A stretch of DNA of 34,061 nt from Cyanophora paradoxa (taxonomy: Eukaryota > Glaucocystophyceae > Cyanophorales > Cyanophoraceae). The notes beneath the pieces were generated by a model. That model worked only from the letters and a program-made list of their open reading frames with translations, searched no databases and was not told where the DNA came from. The translations under genes were made by a program, and so were the position numbers. Shown in pieces: positions 11,101-21,087 of this stretch. The DNA is taken from NCBI GenBank assembly GCA_004431415.1, contig QPMI01000353.1:1-34061 (forward strand), given 5' to 3'. The first letter of the stretch is position 1. Every line of letters begins with the position of its first letter.

Positions 11101-11917
11101 AGTTGGTCAGATTCGCTGCGGGCGAAGCCGGAGCTGCAGAAAGGCTCCAAATCACGCAAGGTTTCGGACCAGCGATAACGCCGGCGCCGCGAATTCGAAG
11201 ACATCAGCTATAGCTATCAGTAAAAATTACGCACTGCTGGAAGGTACGCTCTCATAAGTCAGCGTAAATCCGAAGACGACAGAGCGCGCCGGGTACGCAA
11301 GCGTGATATACAGCGTGTCGGATGTACTTGTGTAGACGTTCACTTCGGGGAACTGAGGAGCCAGTCATGTTATCATTATATTAGTTGCATGAGATCTGAA
11401 ATCATTAGTCTACTAAGGCACCTTTTTGGCCGCTAGTAGCGTTGGGGGTGAGGTGAGATCAACGATCTTTCGCGTGCACAAGGTCGTCTCAGAGATTAAA
11501 AGACTCGAAGCATCGACATCCACAGACATGAGCACGCACTCGGACGGTTGCCCCAGGGTTGGATTCGCACCCACCTTGACTGCACTCGAGAGAATTGAAG
11601 TTAAGCCGAACTCTGTCCCCGGCATTAGACGCTGTAATCGTCCTGCGCCGTGCTTACGTGTCAATCGGAAAGCAGCGAATTCGAGATATAGAGACCGATT
11701 CTGTGCACCAATAAGGGAACTTCCAATATTCGACCGCGGCGCTCACGTTCATCCAGATTGGGGTCGAAGTAGCCAGGTATCCTCCCGGTTGCACGCCAGT
11801 GACTGTAAGTGACGCGGGCAAGGTACCAGAAGCAGGAAACCCTCGGGCATGTGCAAGCAGGAACACCCATATAAAGGCTGCGTGCAGCTGCAGACGAACG
11901 AGTCTTGCGCTAAGCAT
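8175..11917 (-). CDS. 18-exon gene for a type I surface protein (~656 aa)
   Basis: Eighteen minus-strand exons keep one open frame of 657 codons: 11917-11747, 11631-11422, 11352-11250, 11133-11041, 10852-10741, 10443-10181, 10090-9973, 9891-9774, 9625-9563, 9510-9420, 9378-9311, 9277-9215, 9129-9085, 8976-8865, 8707-8643, 8572-8482, 8410-8330 and 8278-8175. The N-terminus is a signal peptide (MLSARLVRLQL then HAAFIWVFLLAHARGFPAS). Residues roughly 55-315 form small extracellular segments with N-x-S/T sites. The next ~80 residues are SP/TP-rich (IPTPSPSPSPSSSPSP; TPSPSASSSPSPSQ), followed by beta-rich pieces (ASGTTIEVIVGST, GTKVYTVTLPVSFVSVP). The protein ends in a single membrane helix FIGVFFSLAVATGAMLFALL-EF and TAA. 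This predicts a secreted type I membrane protein, perhaps cell-wall or cell-surface, whose SP linker resembles glycosylated wall-protein linkers. I do not recognise a family. One intron (after exon 3) needs a GC donor. The intron 9278-9310 is only 33 bp. Confidence 0.72.
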
Positions 11918-12690
11918 CTGCGACCGCACCGGATTGCGCTTGTTTGACTTTGATCTAAATGTGAGAGAGTACTAGTGCTCAGCGGCTTCTGCAGCGGCTT
12001 CTGCAGCGGCTGAGCTAGCGCTGCTAGCCCGAGTGATTCTGCTGAGCCGCTGATCGCCTTTGGTCGCCCTTGGCTCGACTTGCTGGTCGAATGTGAGCTC
12101 GAGGAATTCGAACACTCCGAGGCGAGGAATTCGAACACTCCGAGGCTCAGAAACTGTCGGAAGGGCACGTCAAGTAGAACATTGATACTGCCATGCCACG
12201 GTTCTGTATCAATGCGACATCCACTTTTGCAAAAACAAATCCGAGGCTCAGAAACTGCGACCTAGAGGCCTTGAACTGTTCGCCGCGGCGCCCGGCTCTT
12301 CAACAGCTGCCGGCGCCCCGGCCCGCTACTAGGGTTGGGGTCTGGCGGGCCAGTGGCGGCTCTGGCTGTCGGTTCTCAGGGGGGAATCCGGATACGTTTC
12401 TTAACGCGTTTTTAGCTTAAGGGCTGGTACTTAGCGCGCTTGCGGAGGTACCATTACGTCATTCCGGAATTCGAACGTGTTAGAGGTTTCACAAGCTAGC
12501 GAAGTGCGATTTATTCTATTTCCTTTCCTTTCCATACCAGCGCAAGCTTTTTGAAGGCCACCCTTCGCTAGCTTAAAGCAAACCTCTACGTTGGTGCTCC
12601 TAGTAATTCTTTAGGAGTTGAACTAGTTCGGAACGGAGCCAAACTAGCGACGAAAGCTTAAGCAAAAGCAGCGGCAGCTTAGATACGCCC
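11918..12690. other. Repeat-rich intergenic region
   Basis: There is no convincing exon. It includes GCGGCTTCTGCA in tandem at 11981-12008, a direct repeat at 12096-12153, a short stem (CATTGATAC / GTATCAATG) at 12180-12214, and a TAGGGTTGGGGTCTGGCGGG word at 12331 that looks like a hAT-type end but has no partner that I could find. Confidence 0.45.
12096..12153 (+). repeat. Short tandem repeat (~23 bp unit)
   Basis: The unit CGAGGAATTCGAACACTCCG (plus AGG) occurs twice in a row. The following CCGAGGCTCAGAAACTG recurs exactly at 12241-12257, so the ~87 bp between the two copies may be an insertion flanked by a duplication. Confidence 0.75.
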
Positions 12691-12699
12691 TACCGGATT

Positions 12700-13100
12700 T
12701 CAGCCTCAGAGCTTGCAACGGGGCCGGCCCACTGGGCCAAAAACTCAAGTCCTTGCACCGAAGCTGGCCGGGCTGGCCCTAGCGGCTCGGCCGCCCAAAA
12801 TTTTCGGCTGGCCAAAACAAGCTTGGCAAGCCGCCGGCAGCCAATTCGAGCTTCACATCGAGCTCTATGAAATCGGGGGGCTTGGGGTCTGGCTTGAGCA
12901 GTTGGCTTGCCAGCCCTCAAAAACGGGCTATAAGCCCAAGCCCGGCAAGCCAGGGTTTTGCCAAGTTGACTGCCTGGCCCAGGGCGAACGCTCCAAAAAC
13001 GGCTCGGAGGCTGTGGCCGGTACTACGGTAATTATAATTCGCGTGGCCGTCACGGCGTACCGTAGTACGCTTGGCCGTGGCCGCGGCTGTGGGCCTGTGG
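12700..13100. repeat. GGCC-rich low-complexity block
   Basis: Short words such as GGGCC, GGCTGGCC, GGCTTG and CAAGCC recur in both orientations, so the stretch is internally self-complementary. GTACTACGGTA (13020) and TACCGTAGTAC (13059) form inverted repeats near its end. A minus-strand ORF at 12690-12920 is probably a by-product of composition. Confidence 0.5.
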
Positions 13101-13423
13101 CCCAGCGCCGGGCCAGCGGTCCTAAAAAAACCCAGATTTTATCGGCTTTTCATCATCTGTTTTATGATTAAGTCAACGGCCACTGTTTCAGGAACCGGAT
13201 CCGGATTGAAAAAAAACGTTAACGTTTCCCGGCGGGACAAGTACTCCATTCCAGATCTGGCTCCGTAATCCGGTGCATTCTACCCCCCCAAACATTCAAT
13301 GATTGTTCAATTTCTCGCACCAACGTTCCGAAGTTCAGGAACTGATGGCGCCGTCATGGCGGACGCCGGACGATCGCGACACGGGCCCCGCGCTCCCGGC
13401 GGCCGCGCGGCCGCGCCCTTTAA

Positions 13424-13760
13424 TTTGGAGCCTAGGAGGCTAGTAGGAGCGTGATCCACCGGTACCGTGCCTGAGACGGTGCCTCTGCCTCAGCCCTCGG
13501 GCAGCCAAAAACATTCTGGCTTCCCTCAGGGGCCGTCAGGGCCTTGCCTGGCCTAGCTTTCAAGCGAATTTACAAGTTACCCTGGGCAAGGCCAGGCAAG
13601 GCCCTGAGGGAAGGCAGAATGTTTTTGGCTGCAGCTGCCCGCGGCCGAGGGCCGAGGCAGAGGCACGCGTACGGTACCGCCGGGCCGGTGGGCAACCTCT
13701 GCCAACCTGGGCAAGGCAAGGCGGACCGTTGGACTTTTCTTACATCTGAACCTAGGCACT
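13424..13760. repeat. Fold-back (hairpin) element
   Basis: The two halves are inverted copies around a centre near 13570. GGCAGCCAAAAACATTCTGGC with CCCTCAGGG and GGCCTTGCCTGGCC on the left mirrors GGCCAGGCAAGGCC, CCCTGAGGG and GCAGAATGTTTTTGGCTGC on the right. Further out, GGTACCGT and GCCTCTGCCTC mirror GAGGCAGAGGC and ACGGTACC. CCTAGG occurs in both outer parts. This is a long fold-back element of the kind formed by non-autonomous DNA transposons. No target duplication was recognised, so the outer borders are approximate. Confidence 0.75.
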
Positions 13761-14258
13761 TACAAATTAGCCTCGGCTAGCGATCCTGGCTGGTCCATGA
13801 GGCAGGCTGGCCATGGCCATGGGTCAGCGGCCGATTGCAAGTTTTTGCAAACGGCTATACTATGATATAGCTAGCTATTTTAAACCGCGCCGGCACTGCC
13901 TTCGGAATTCGCGGCACTCTGGCATGCGCACTCAGTGACTGTCGCTCGCGGCACGACGCTTACGTATCTCATCGTAGTATCTCTTACGTGATACACACCG
14001 TACATGTGTCTGCACACTCATCGTGACTCATGAGCAACATCTGTGCACGCGCACCTCTAGCTATAGGCTCTAGCTAGTCAGGAAGTGCTAGCGCTAGCTG
14101 GCAGTATAGGCTAACATATGCTGCCAAGTCGATGTCGGCTACATACCACTTCTTTCACGCCGACCCCTTGCGATCGGGGCACGGCATCCTGAAACAGAAA
14201 TCGGATCTGGAAGCTCAGCCGGCCGCGTTAATTATAACCTTGTTTTTCCGAAGTGTCC
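13761..14258. other. Intergenic, many short palindromes
   Basis: No exon is seen. Words such as CATGGCCATGG, GCTAGCTA, CTAGCTATAGGC, GATATC-like and GTACATGT recur. The region ends where the large duplication begins. Confidence 0.5.
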
Positions 14259-14745
14259 GCTTGGCACGTGCACTCGCGTCTCAATTATTAAGTTATAACT
14301 GAGTAATTAGGCCTATAGCGCTAGCTAGCTATAGGCTCGCGCTCGGCACTCGGCACGATATAAAGTACAATTATCGACAGATCTTCGTGGGGCGAGGGGC
14401 GCTGGCCATGGGCCCCGAGAAGAAGAGGGCCCGCGGCTCAGAAGCCGCCCGGGTACGCGCTCTCCGGCTCGCTGACGGCCTCGTCCCCCTCGCCCTCTCC
14501 GCCCCCCTCCTCCCCCTCCCCCTCGCCTTCGCCGTCGCTGTGCTCGTCCTCCTCCGGATCCTCCTGGTCGCTGTACTCGTCCTCGTCGTCCGTGTACCCG
14601 TCGTCGTACTCGCCCTCCCCCTCCCCCTGCGCCCGGCCGTGATCATGAGAAGCGGGACCAGCTGCAGAACCCAGGCAAGCGGCGAGGGGGGGGGGGAGGG
14701 GAGGGGGGGAGGGGATCCGGAGGGAGGGGTGGGGTGGGTGTGTGT

Positions 14746-14776
<31 letters not shown>

Positions 14777-16675
14777 GGGGGGGGGGGCGGGGGCGGAGGG
14801 CCGGACCTCGGGGCCGGCGGCGGGGCGCTCGCGGCGGACGCGGAGGCAGCGCATGAGGAGCGGGAAGCACTCGGCGATGCGCTCGGGCTGGTCGAACTCG
14901 TTCCGCACCGCGCAGTAGCGCTCCATCGCCACCCGTGCCAGCACCTGCGCGGGAATCAGGAAATCAGGAAATCCGCGGGGGGACAGCCCTAGCTCTAGAT
15001 CAGAGCTAGAAGATCAGCAGTCCCGCCGCGCGGAAATCAGAGGGCTAGCAGGCAGCTGCGGGCGGAGGGCTCTGGAGGGCGCGCGCGCGCCTCCTCGAAC
15101 TCGCGGAAGGGGAGGGTGTGGCGCCCGTCGTGCAGGCCCTCCACCGCCCCCAGGCTCTCCATCTCCACCTCCACCTGGGCCCGGAGTGAGAGGGCGAGCA
15201 TCTTCGCTCTGGCGGGGCGGGGCGGGCGGACGCTGGCGTCGGGGAGGGACGCAAGGAAGAGCTCGACGAGCTCGGCGCGGCGCAGGGGCCGCCCCGCCAT
15301 CGCCCGCCGCGCCATCGCGCTCTTCCCGCTCTTCGCGCTCGGCGCCAGCGAGAGCCTGCGCGCAGAGGCAGCGCGGCGTCAAAGCGAAGCCGCGAAGAAG
15401 CCGAGTCGAGGCCTCGGCCGAGGCCCGCCCCCCCTCGAGGGCGCGGGCGGGCGGGCGGGCGGGCGGGCGCACGTGTCGAAGCGGTCGGGGGCGTCCTCGG
15501 GGATGCCCGCCTCCTCCTCGTCCGCCGCCAGGTCGTGCATCTGCGCCGCCCGGCTCGGCGGGGCGACGCGGGGCAAAGCGATGCGGGGCGGGGCGGGGCG
15601 GTGGGGCGGGGAAGGGGCGCACGTAGGAGAAGTTGTAGAACTCGGAGAAGGTCATGCGCCAGCGCTCCTGGCGCACGCGCACGCCGAAGCGCCCCGCCGT
15701 CCGCTGCTCCAGGTCCACGTACTCCAGGTGCGCCCACCGCCGGTACACGTCCTACCGTCCGAGTCGGAGAACGTCTGAGTCTGAGCCCAGGGGCGGGGGC
15801 GCACGCGGAGGTTCTGGCGGAAGGGCCGCAGGGCGCCCGCTACCTCCGCCGAGGCCATCGCCTGCCCGCCCGCCCCCGCGCCGTCAGCCAGGGCGGGGCG
15901 GGGCGGGCGGGGCGGGGCGGGGCGGGCGGGGCGGGGCGGGCGGGGCGGGGCGGGGCGGGCGGGGCGGGGCGGGCGGGGCGGGCCCTGCGGAAGACGAGCG
16001 CGTCGGCGTCCATGCGGGCGTTGGGCATCAGCAGCTGCTCCATCATCGTCCTGCCCGGCCGCGTCGGAGGGGGAGGGGGGAGGGGGGGAGGGAGGTACGT
16101 CCGGCCTCACCGGAAGCGCTGGCGGAGGGAGGGGAGGTTGGGGTAGCGGAGGAAGGCCATGCGGACGAGGCACTGCAGGAACTGGAAGAACTGCGGGGAC
16201 GGGGCGGGGCGGGGGCGTCCCCGGCCGGCGTCAGGCGGAGGAGAAGGGAGAGCTCAGGAGCCTTCTAAGAGGCGTCGCTGGAAGACGGGAAGGACGTCCT
16301 TCGGGCGGGGCGGGCGGGCGGGCAGGCGGGCGCCCCCAGCCTTAGCCTTAGCCTCGGCCTGCGGCCCGCCGCACCTGGAAGCGCTTGTGCTTGCTGCTGT
16401 TCGTCGCCACGAAGCGCCCCGACTCGGACTGCTCCCGGTTCCCGATGATGAACACCAGGTCCGCCGCCGCTGCAAGGGCGCCGCTCGAGTCCAGCCCCGC
16501 TCGGGCGGGGCGGGGCAGAGGATACAGCGCGGCGCGCGCGCACCGCGGGAGAGGCCGCCGCCGACGAGGCGCGTCTCCTGCAGGAAGGTCGAGAACTCCT
16601 TCTTGTTCATCACGAAGAGGTCGCCCTGCTCGCCCTTGGAGGGGCCCGCGTTCCCGCCGGCCGCCGCCGAGCCGG
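14259..16675. repeat. Segmental duplication, copy 1
   Basis: From GCTTGGCAC onward this segment matches 31678-34061 in the same orientation, about 17.4 kb away. Identity is high across exons, introns and ~170 bp of 3' flank (for example GATATAAAGTACAATTATCG). The copies differ by small indels, mostly in introns, including 17-20 extra bases here at 14311-14330. Copy 2 is cut by the window end, so the true length is unknown. Confidence 0.9.
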
Positions 16676-16830
16676 CCGTCATGCTCCGCAGCAGCGACTT
16701 GGCCTCTGCCTTCCGCCGGGCGCTCACCGCCGGCGGCGCCGCCGCCGCGGCGCCCGCCGACGGCCCCGCCGCGCTCTTGCCGCGCTCCAGCGCCGCCCTC
16801 GCCCGCTGCGACGGCACCGGCTTCAAGCGG
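14438..16830 (-). CDS. EF-hand-like two-module protein with acidic tail, copy 1
   Basis: Minus-strand exons join in phase: (16830 or beyond)-16544, 16469-16375, 16190-16111, 16050-15984, 15861-15805, 15751-15623, 15540-15473, 15355-15091, 14944-14807 and 14626-14438 (TGA). Two introns need GC donors (after 15984 and 15091); the rest are GT-AG. Two similar modules are visible: NKKEFSTFLQETRLV followed by FFQFLQCLVRMAFLRYPN, and WRMTFSEFYNFSY later followed by FREFEE-VLARVAMERYC. This is the helix pattern of degenerate EF-hand or p25-alpha-like modules common in ciliary and cytoskeletal proteins; I see no canonical calcium-binding loop. The last 63 codons are acidic and Gly-rich (EYDDGYTDDEDEYSDQEDPE). 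The 5' end is unresolved; a frame at 17088-16906 (MASGPRIMVMNALG) might supply an upstream exon. Conservation of the exons against copy 2 supports the model. Role inferred only as cytoskeletal or calcium-related. Confidence 0.7.
14735..14787 (-). repeat. (GT)n and poly-G run inside an intron
   Basis: A dinucleotide tract followed by a G run lies in the last intron of the EF-hand-like gene; on the coding strand it is C-rich then CA-rich, placed like a polypyrimidine tract. Copy 2 has GGGGGT repeats and a G run at 32108-32160 instead, showing fast turnover. Confidence 0.85.
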
Positions 16831-18039
16831 TAGGCAATAGTCGCTGAGCTGGTTCGGTTTCGAGGACGGCTCGCGTTCAGAAGGGATCCGGACTCCGGAG
16901 CCCCGCTAGCGCTGAGCACACCCGAGGGCTCGGGGCGAAAGAGGGCGGAAGAGGACGAGGCTGCCGAGCACGCGCACGAGCCTCGGAATATGTACAATCG
17001 CCTCCCACACATGTACAGAGATTCCGGGCGCAGCTGCGGATACCGATCCGAGAGCGTTCATTACCATTATCCGCGGCCCCGAGGCCAATATCCCATTTTT
17101 TTTGAGAGACTATGGTGGGGCACTGCGGCAAACCTCCTGTGTACGTGCACGTGGCTATACTAAGTTATAACTGATTACTTATGACGCATGCGGACACCCG
17201 TAAAAAAACTCAGTCTTCACGGGACGGCCGAGCCAAAAATCCTCGGTAGTTTGATTGAGGTCAGAAAACTTACCTTAGGGTTGTGTCAACGCATATGAGA
17301 ACACAGTGTGGCATAACGTAAATTACATCACAATCACAAATTAAATTTTGACTTCAGATTTACAATTAGGTACCGCGTTTATTCTCGAAAATCTGCTGCG
17401 ATAACGCCAGACACATTACCCCAAGTGAAACTAAACTCAAAATGTCAGCACGTTAATTTAATTAAAAACCGCAATTTTAATTTTGCCCAGCCGCGCGCGG
17501 ATCGAAATCGATCGATCGAAAACCGGTTCCAGTTTGGGTTTTAAAGAAATTTAATGCATGCCACATGGATTCGCAGTCGTAGTGCGCGCCAAATGCGTGC
17601 GGACCCGGGACGCGATCGTAGTACTACGGTACCGTAGTACGTGCTACTACGTGGTACTACGTAGTACGTGCACGTGCTCGCAAATTGAGCCGATCGCGAC
17701 GTACGGTATACGTCGCAATCGCGAGCCCGGGCCGCGACGTCGACTTTGACTAGGACTCTTTCAGTGAGCTGTCGGGCAACTTCTATAAAACAAATTAAAA
17801 TCGAATCGATCCGATCGACGGTCCGGTACCCCTCGGCCTTCGCCAGTACCAGACTACTACTACCGGTTCGATCCGATCGGACGTACCGGATTTTCCTTCA
17901 CTCAGGTTGACGTGTCACAGTGTACATGTGTCACCGCGGGTACCGCGGCCGGTAGCGCCGCGCGCGCAGCGGCGCGCTGCGGCGCGCGCTGGCCGTGGCC
18001 GCCGCCAGTGCCCGCCACGCGGCCGCGGGCGCCGTCGAC
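16831..18039. other. Mostly non-coding; AT-rich and palindromic parts
   Basis: 16840-17130 has minus-strand frames of uncertain value (see the EF-hand-like gene). 17160-17560 is AT-rich with no exon. 17605-17670 is packed with GTAGTAC/GTACTAC palindromes. 17790-17890 holds two CGATCCGATCGGAC-like repeats. 17945-17990 is a GC-only hairpin (AGCGCCGCGCGCGCAGC against GCGCGCTGCGGCGCGCGCT). Confidence 0.5.
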
Positions 18040-18047
18040 GTCACGGC
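18040..18047 (+). repeat. Target-site duplication, left (hAT element 1)
   Basis: GTCACGGC here is repeated exactly at 18538-18545 on the other side of the element. Confidence 0.9.
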
Positions 18048-18537
18048 TAGTGCTGGGTTCAGTCAGGGTCCACCCCTGACCCAGTCGCTCAGCCCCCCTG
18101 ACTGTGACTGAATCAGTCAACCCGAGGTTCAGTCAGGCTACCGTGCAAAAACTGAGGAAAATGACCCGGAATTTGGGCCGGAAATGACCCAGATGCGACT
18201 CGGCGATCCATCTAAGTTGCCAAGCACAGTGCGCGGGCAGTAGGGAGTGATTATGCGAGCAAAGCTTAAGAACACTGGTGAAAGGAATTCGGCCCCCGTT
18301 AGCCTCGTTAGCGCGGGCGGTTTCGTTCAGATTTCGTTGTTTTTCTGGAGGTAAGACGACAGAAGATCCTTTTTAGGTCGATCTACGTCGAGCTTCAGAT
18401 GGAAAAAGCCCACAGGGGGGCACGCTCCCAACAGTATTTTGTATGGGACTGAGAGAACCTCAGTCGGCCAATTTGGTGACTCAGTCGGGTCAGTCAGACC
18501 CTCTGACTTTGACTGACAGTGACTGAACCCAGCCCTA
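18048..18537. mobile_element. Non-autonomous hAT-type element 1 (490 bp)
   Basis: The ends are inverted: TAGTGCTGGGTTCAGTCA on the left and the complement of TAGGGCTGGGTTCAGTCA on the right. A perfect 8-bp duplication, GTCACGGC, flanks the element. Inverted ends starting TAGGGCTGGG with an 8-bp duplication are typical of the hAT superfamily. Subterminal CAGTCA/TGACTG words repeat many times near both ends, as hAT transposase-binding regions often do. No transposase frame is present, so it must have been moved by an enzyme encoded elsewhere. Confidence 0.92.
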
Positions 18538-18589
18538 GTCACGGCGTGGCGCGAGCGCTAGCCGCGCGACTGTCGCGTGAGTCGAGTTT

Positions 18590-18765
18590 TTCCCAGCAGT
18601 TTAAGCTGGCCAGTGGCGTGCATGGAAAGTGGCAGATAACGGAAGTAACGGAAAGTGGCGGATAATTATAACGGACGTTTCCGGAAAGTAACGGACTCCG
18701 GGACAGCTTAAGTGGCGGATAGCGAAAAGTAACGGAAAGTAACCGAAACACACTGCAGTCTAGCT
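18590..18765. repeat. Cluster of AACGGAAAGT / AGTGGCGGATA repeats
   Basis: The short units AGTAACGGAAAGT and AAGTGGCGGATA (or close variants) alternate several times over ~170 bp. No inverted ends were recognised, so this may be a microsatellite-like array or the remains of another element next to hAT element 1. Confidence 0.6.
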
Positions 18766-19572
18766 GCAGGCCCGCTGATCATGATTCATGAGCAGCAGCA
18801 GCAGCTGTCGTTGCTGCAGTTGCGCTTAGCCTTAGTAGCAACCGCGTACATACTAGTGCTGCTGCGCATGTAGCTAGCGCTGCTGCGCATGCTTAAGCTT
18901 GTGCAGACGGAGCACTGCGGCGCATCGATATCAGCAGGTGAATTCGAATTCGAAGTCAACGCACGCGAAAGCAGTGATCCTGATTTTGTCGAAGCCGCTG
19001 CTTATGAGCACCCGCTTCGGATCATGAAGTGCCCGGCGGCCGCGACCGTATATTTGAAGACGAAGCCGAGGAAGATTATTCGAATTCTTTTGTCCTGAAA
19101 ACGTCCGGCGTTCTGGCAAACTGCGCAAGATTCGAAATATATAATAGCTAATTGTAACAGTTCCGATCTATAGCTAGATCTTCCGAAGCTCCGCTTCCGA
19201 AGCTCAAGATCTGAGAGTCTAGATCGAGGTCGGCGCGGCCGACGCGACGCGTATGGCGCTGACGTCAACGCTGCGCGTTTCTCGATTGGATTGAAGTTCA
19301 GCTGCAGCTGCAGATCTAGATCTACGTATACATGCTTCGAATTCCAGATCGCGAAAAAATTCATTACTGCGTGTAAGTTTCTTTCGAATTCGCGTGCGAT
19401 CGCTATAGCTATGTCCGACGGTCATGATATCGATCATCAGTTAATGGGGGGGTGCGGGGGGGCTTGCCCCCCTGCTTGTACTAATATGGGGTCTTTGAAA
19501 AACCCAATTGCAATTGCAATGTACTGCGGTTTATTTCAAGACTCAAAATTCAAACAATATTTAATGCATATG
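18766..19572. other. No gene recognised
   Basis: AT/GC-mixed sequence with GCTGCGCATG repeats (18862-18892), GAATTCGAATTCGAA words and AGATCTAGATCT at 19312. A plus-strand frame at 18889-19098 is uninterrupted but has no recognisable feature. 19445-19475 is a GGGGG...CCCCC stem that resembles the G/C end of the adjoining inverted repeat. Confidence 0.45.
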
Positions 19573-20561
19573 TTGCAAGGGGGGAAGGGGGCCCCCTTGC
19601 TTCCCGTTCCCTCGCTTCAGCCAAAATTTTTCTACGAGGCCGTTTTCGAGGGCCAGTCTGCAACGAAAATGTGGGCCAGTCTGCAACGAAAATGTCTTTT
19701 ATTCGCGTTCGGATTGGCTCGGTGGACCGGTCAGCTCTCGACTTTTGAACGTCGAATTCGAGGGGGAAAAGTGGTTTTCGAGGGGAAAACTAACTTCTCT
19801 CTAACTCCGGTCTTCGAATTTTTTGCGCGGTTCTGCATGGAACCAAGTTCTCCCTAGCTGTCTCCTCTAGATTTCGGCTTCCTCGCAGTGCGCCGCGTAC
19901 GCCTTGCTCTTCGTTGCGCGGTTCTGCATGGAACCACTTCTCTCTACCTGACAACGTTTCCTCTAGATTTCCGCCTAGAAACTGCTTGCGTTGCTGCCTG
20001 CGCCGCTGCAGCTGATCGCAGCCGAGCACGCCCGGCCGCGGCCGGCCAGATCTAGACCGTACTCTCTTGCTGCGCTTATATCGAGCTTATATATATATCG
20101 AGCTTATATTGCAGAACCGCGTGTGCCGGCCGAGCACGCCGGCCGGGCCGGGCGCTCGGCGCTCTTGTTGCGATCGGCACCCGGACAGCAGACTAGCTAT
20201 ATATAGTTCGTGTGCTGCGCACGACGTGGCGCTTGTCCGCTCATTCGGCACCCCGCGTGCGCCCTGTGTTGCGCCGCGTGCACGTGCGTGCGCCCACGCC
20301 GCCTGCCACCCGCTGAATCTGGCCTTTCATTCAGGCTTTTCTTTATTCGGTTAGATCGCAGCGTCTGCTTATCAGCCCTTTTCTATTCTTTTCAATCATA
20401 TATAATCTGTGTCTATCTTTACTACTTCAACCTGCCGCGCGCGCTGGGCCGGGGTCGATCTACATCTGCCCCGTGCATGTTCGTGCCACTACTACTCTTT
20501 CATTAGATCCCGATTCCCCCCTTGCACCCCCGGCGCGTCAAACGCGGCCGGGCCCCTAGTA
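19573..20561 (-). repeat. Right arm of ~1 kb inverted repeat
   Basis: This is the mirror copy of 331-1322. The arm starts at TTGCAAGGGGGG and ends at CCCTAGTA. Relative to the left arm it has a repeated GGGCCAGTCTGCAACGAAAATG (19651-19692) and a foreign AT-richer block at 20311-20405. The plus-strand frames at 19291-19857 and 20067-20506 are probably incidental. Confidence 0.85.
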
Positions 20562-21087
20562 AAAATACGTATACTTTCGTATCTGTTTTGGTGAACTACC
20601 GGCCACAGTCTCTAGACACCAGCACTAGTACTGCGGGGGCTGCTCACGTATCGTGATTCAAAAGATCGATATACAAGCAGAGCTCGAGGGGGCTCCGCCC
20701 AGTTACAGTGTAAGTCGACGGCATTCTTCTTTGCAATTTAGTTTTTACAGCATCGGTCTCCAAACGCTTTGTATGACAACATTGACAGTGACAAGCTTCA
20801 TGAGCACTCCTGCATGAGCACTTATAATTAAATGGGGGGCGGAAGAAGAGAAAGAGCGATGTGAGGAGCGGTGAAGATCGTCCAAGCATCGACGCCGTCG
20901 GGTCTCGTCAGTCGAGGGCCTTGCCGCGCCTGAAGAGAGTCCGCCACCGCCGTCCTCGGGCCTCCTTCACCTGCCCCCCCCCCCCCCCCCCCCCCCCTTG
21001 CTCCCCTCCCTCCCTATCCCCCCTCCTCACCTCCCCCCTCCCCCCCCCCCCCCCCCCCCCCCCCGCCCTCTCGTCAGCCTCTGTACT
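20562..21087. other. Gap with two long poly-C runs
   Basis: No gene is recognised. A minus-strand frame at 20644-20889 has several Cys and His residues but no family signal. Two C homopolymers, 24 and 25 long, occupy 20974-20997 and 21040-21064; read on the minus strand they are G runs. Confidence 0.5.

Noticed and set aside
12331-12350. TAGGGTTGGGGTCTGGCGGG as the left end of a fourth hAT element
   Set aside because: No inverted partner or 8-bp duplication could be found downstream.
14387-14992. 201-codon plus-strand ORF with hydrophobic LVLLRILLVAVLVLVVRVPV
   Set aside because: It is the antisense of the acidic tail exon; GAG/GAC codons read backwards give Leu and Val.
15654-16268. Gly/Arg-rich plus-strand ORF over GGGGCGGGGCGGGC repeats
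   Set aside because: The repeats form an intron of the minus-strand EF-hand-like gene and are present with different lengths in copy 2.
331-20561. Inverted repeat arms as terminal repeats of one giant transposon
   Set aside because: I found no target duplication outside the arms and no transposase, integrase or polymerase between them; two independent insertions are equally likely.
20974-21064. Poly-C runs as a telomere or i-motif array
   Set aside because: They are plain homopolymers without a telomeric unit, and similar runs occur in introns elsewhere in the window.
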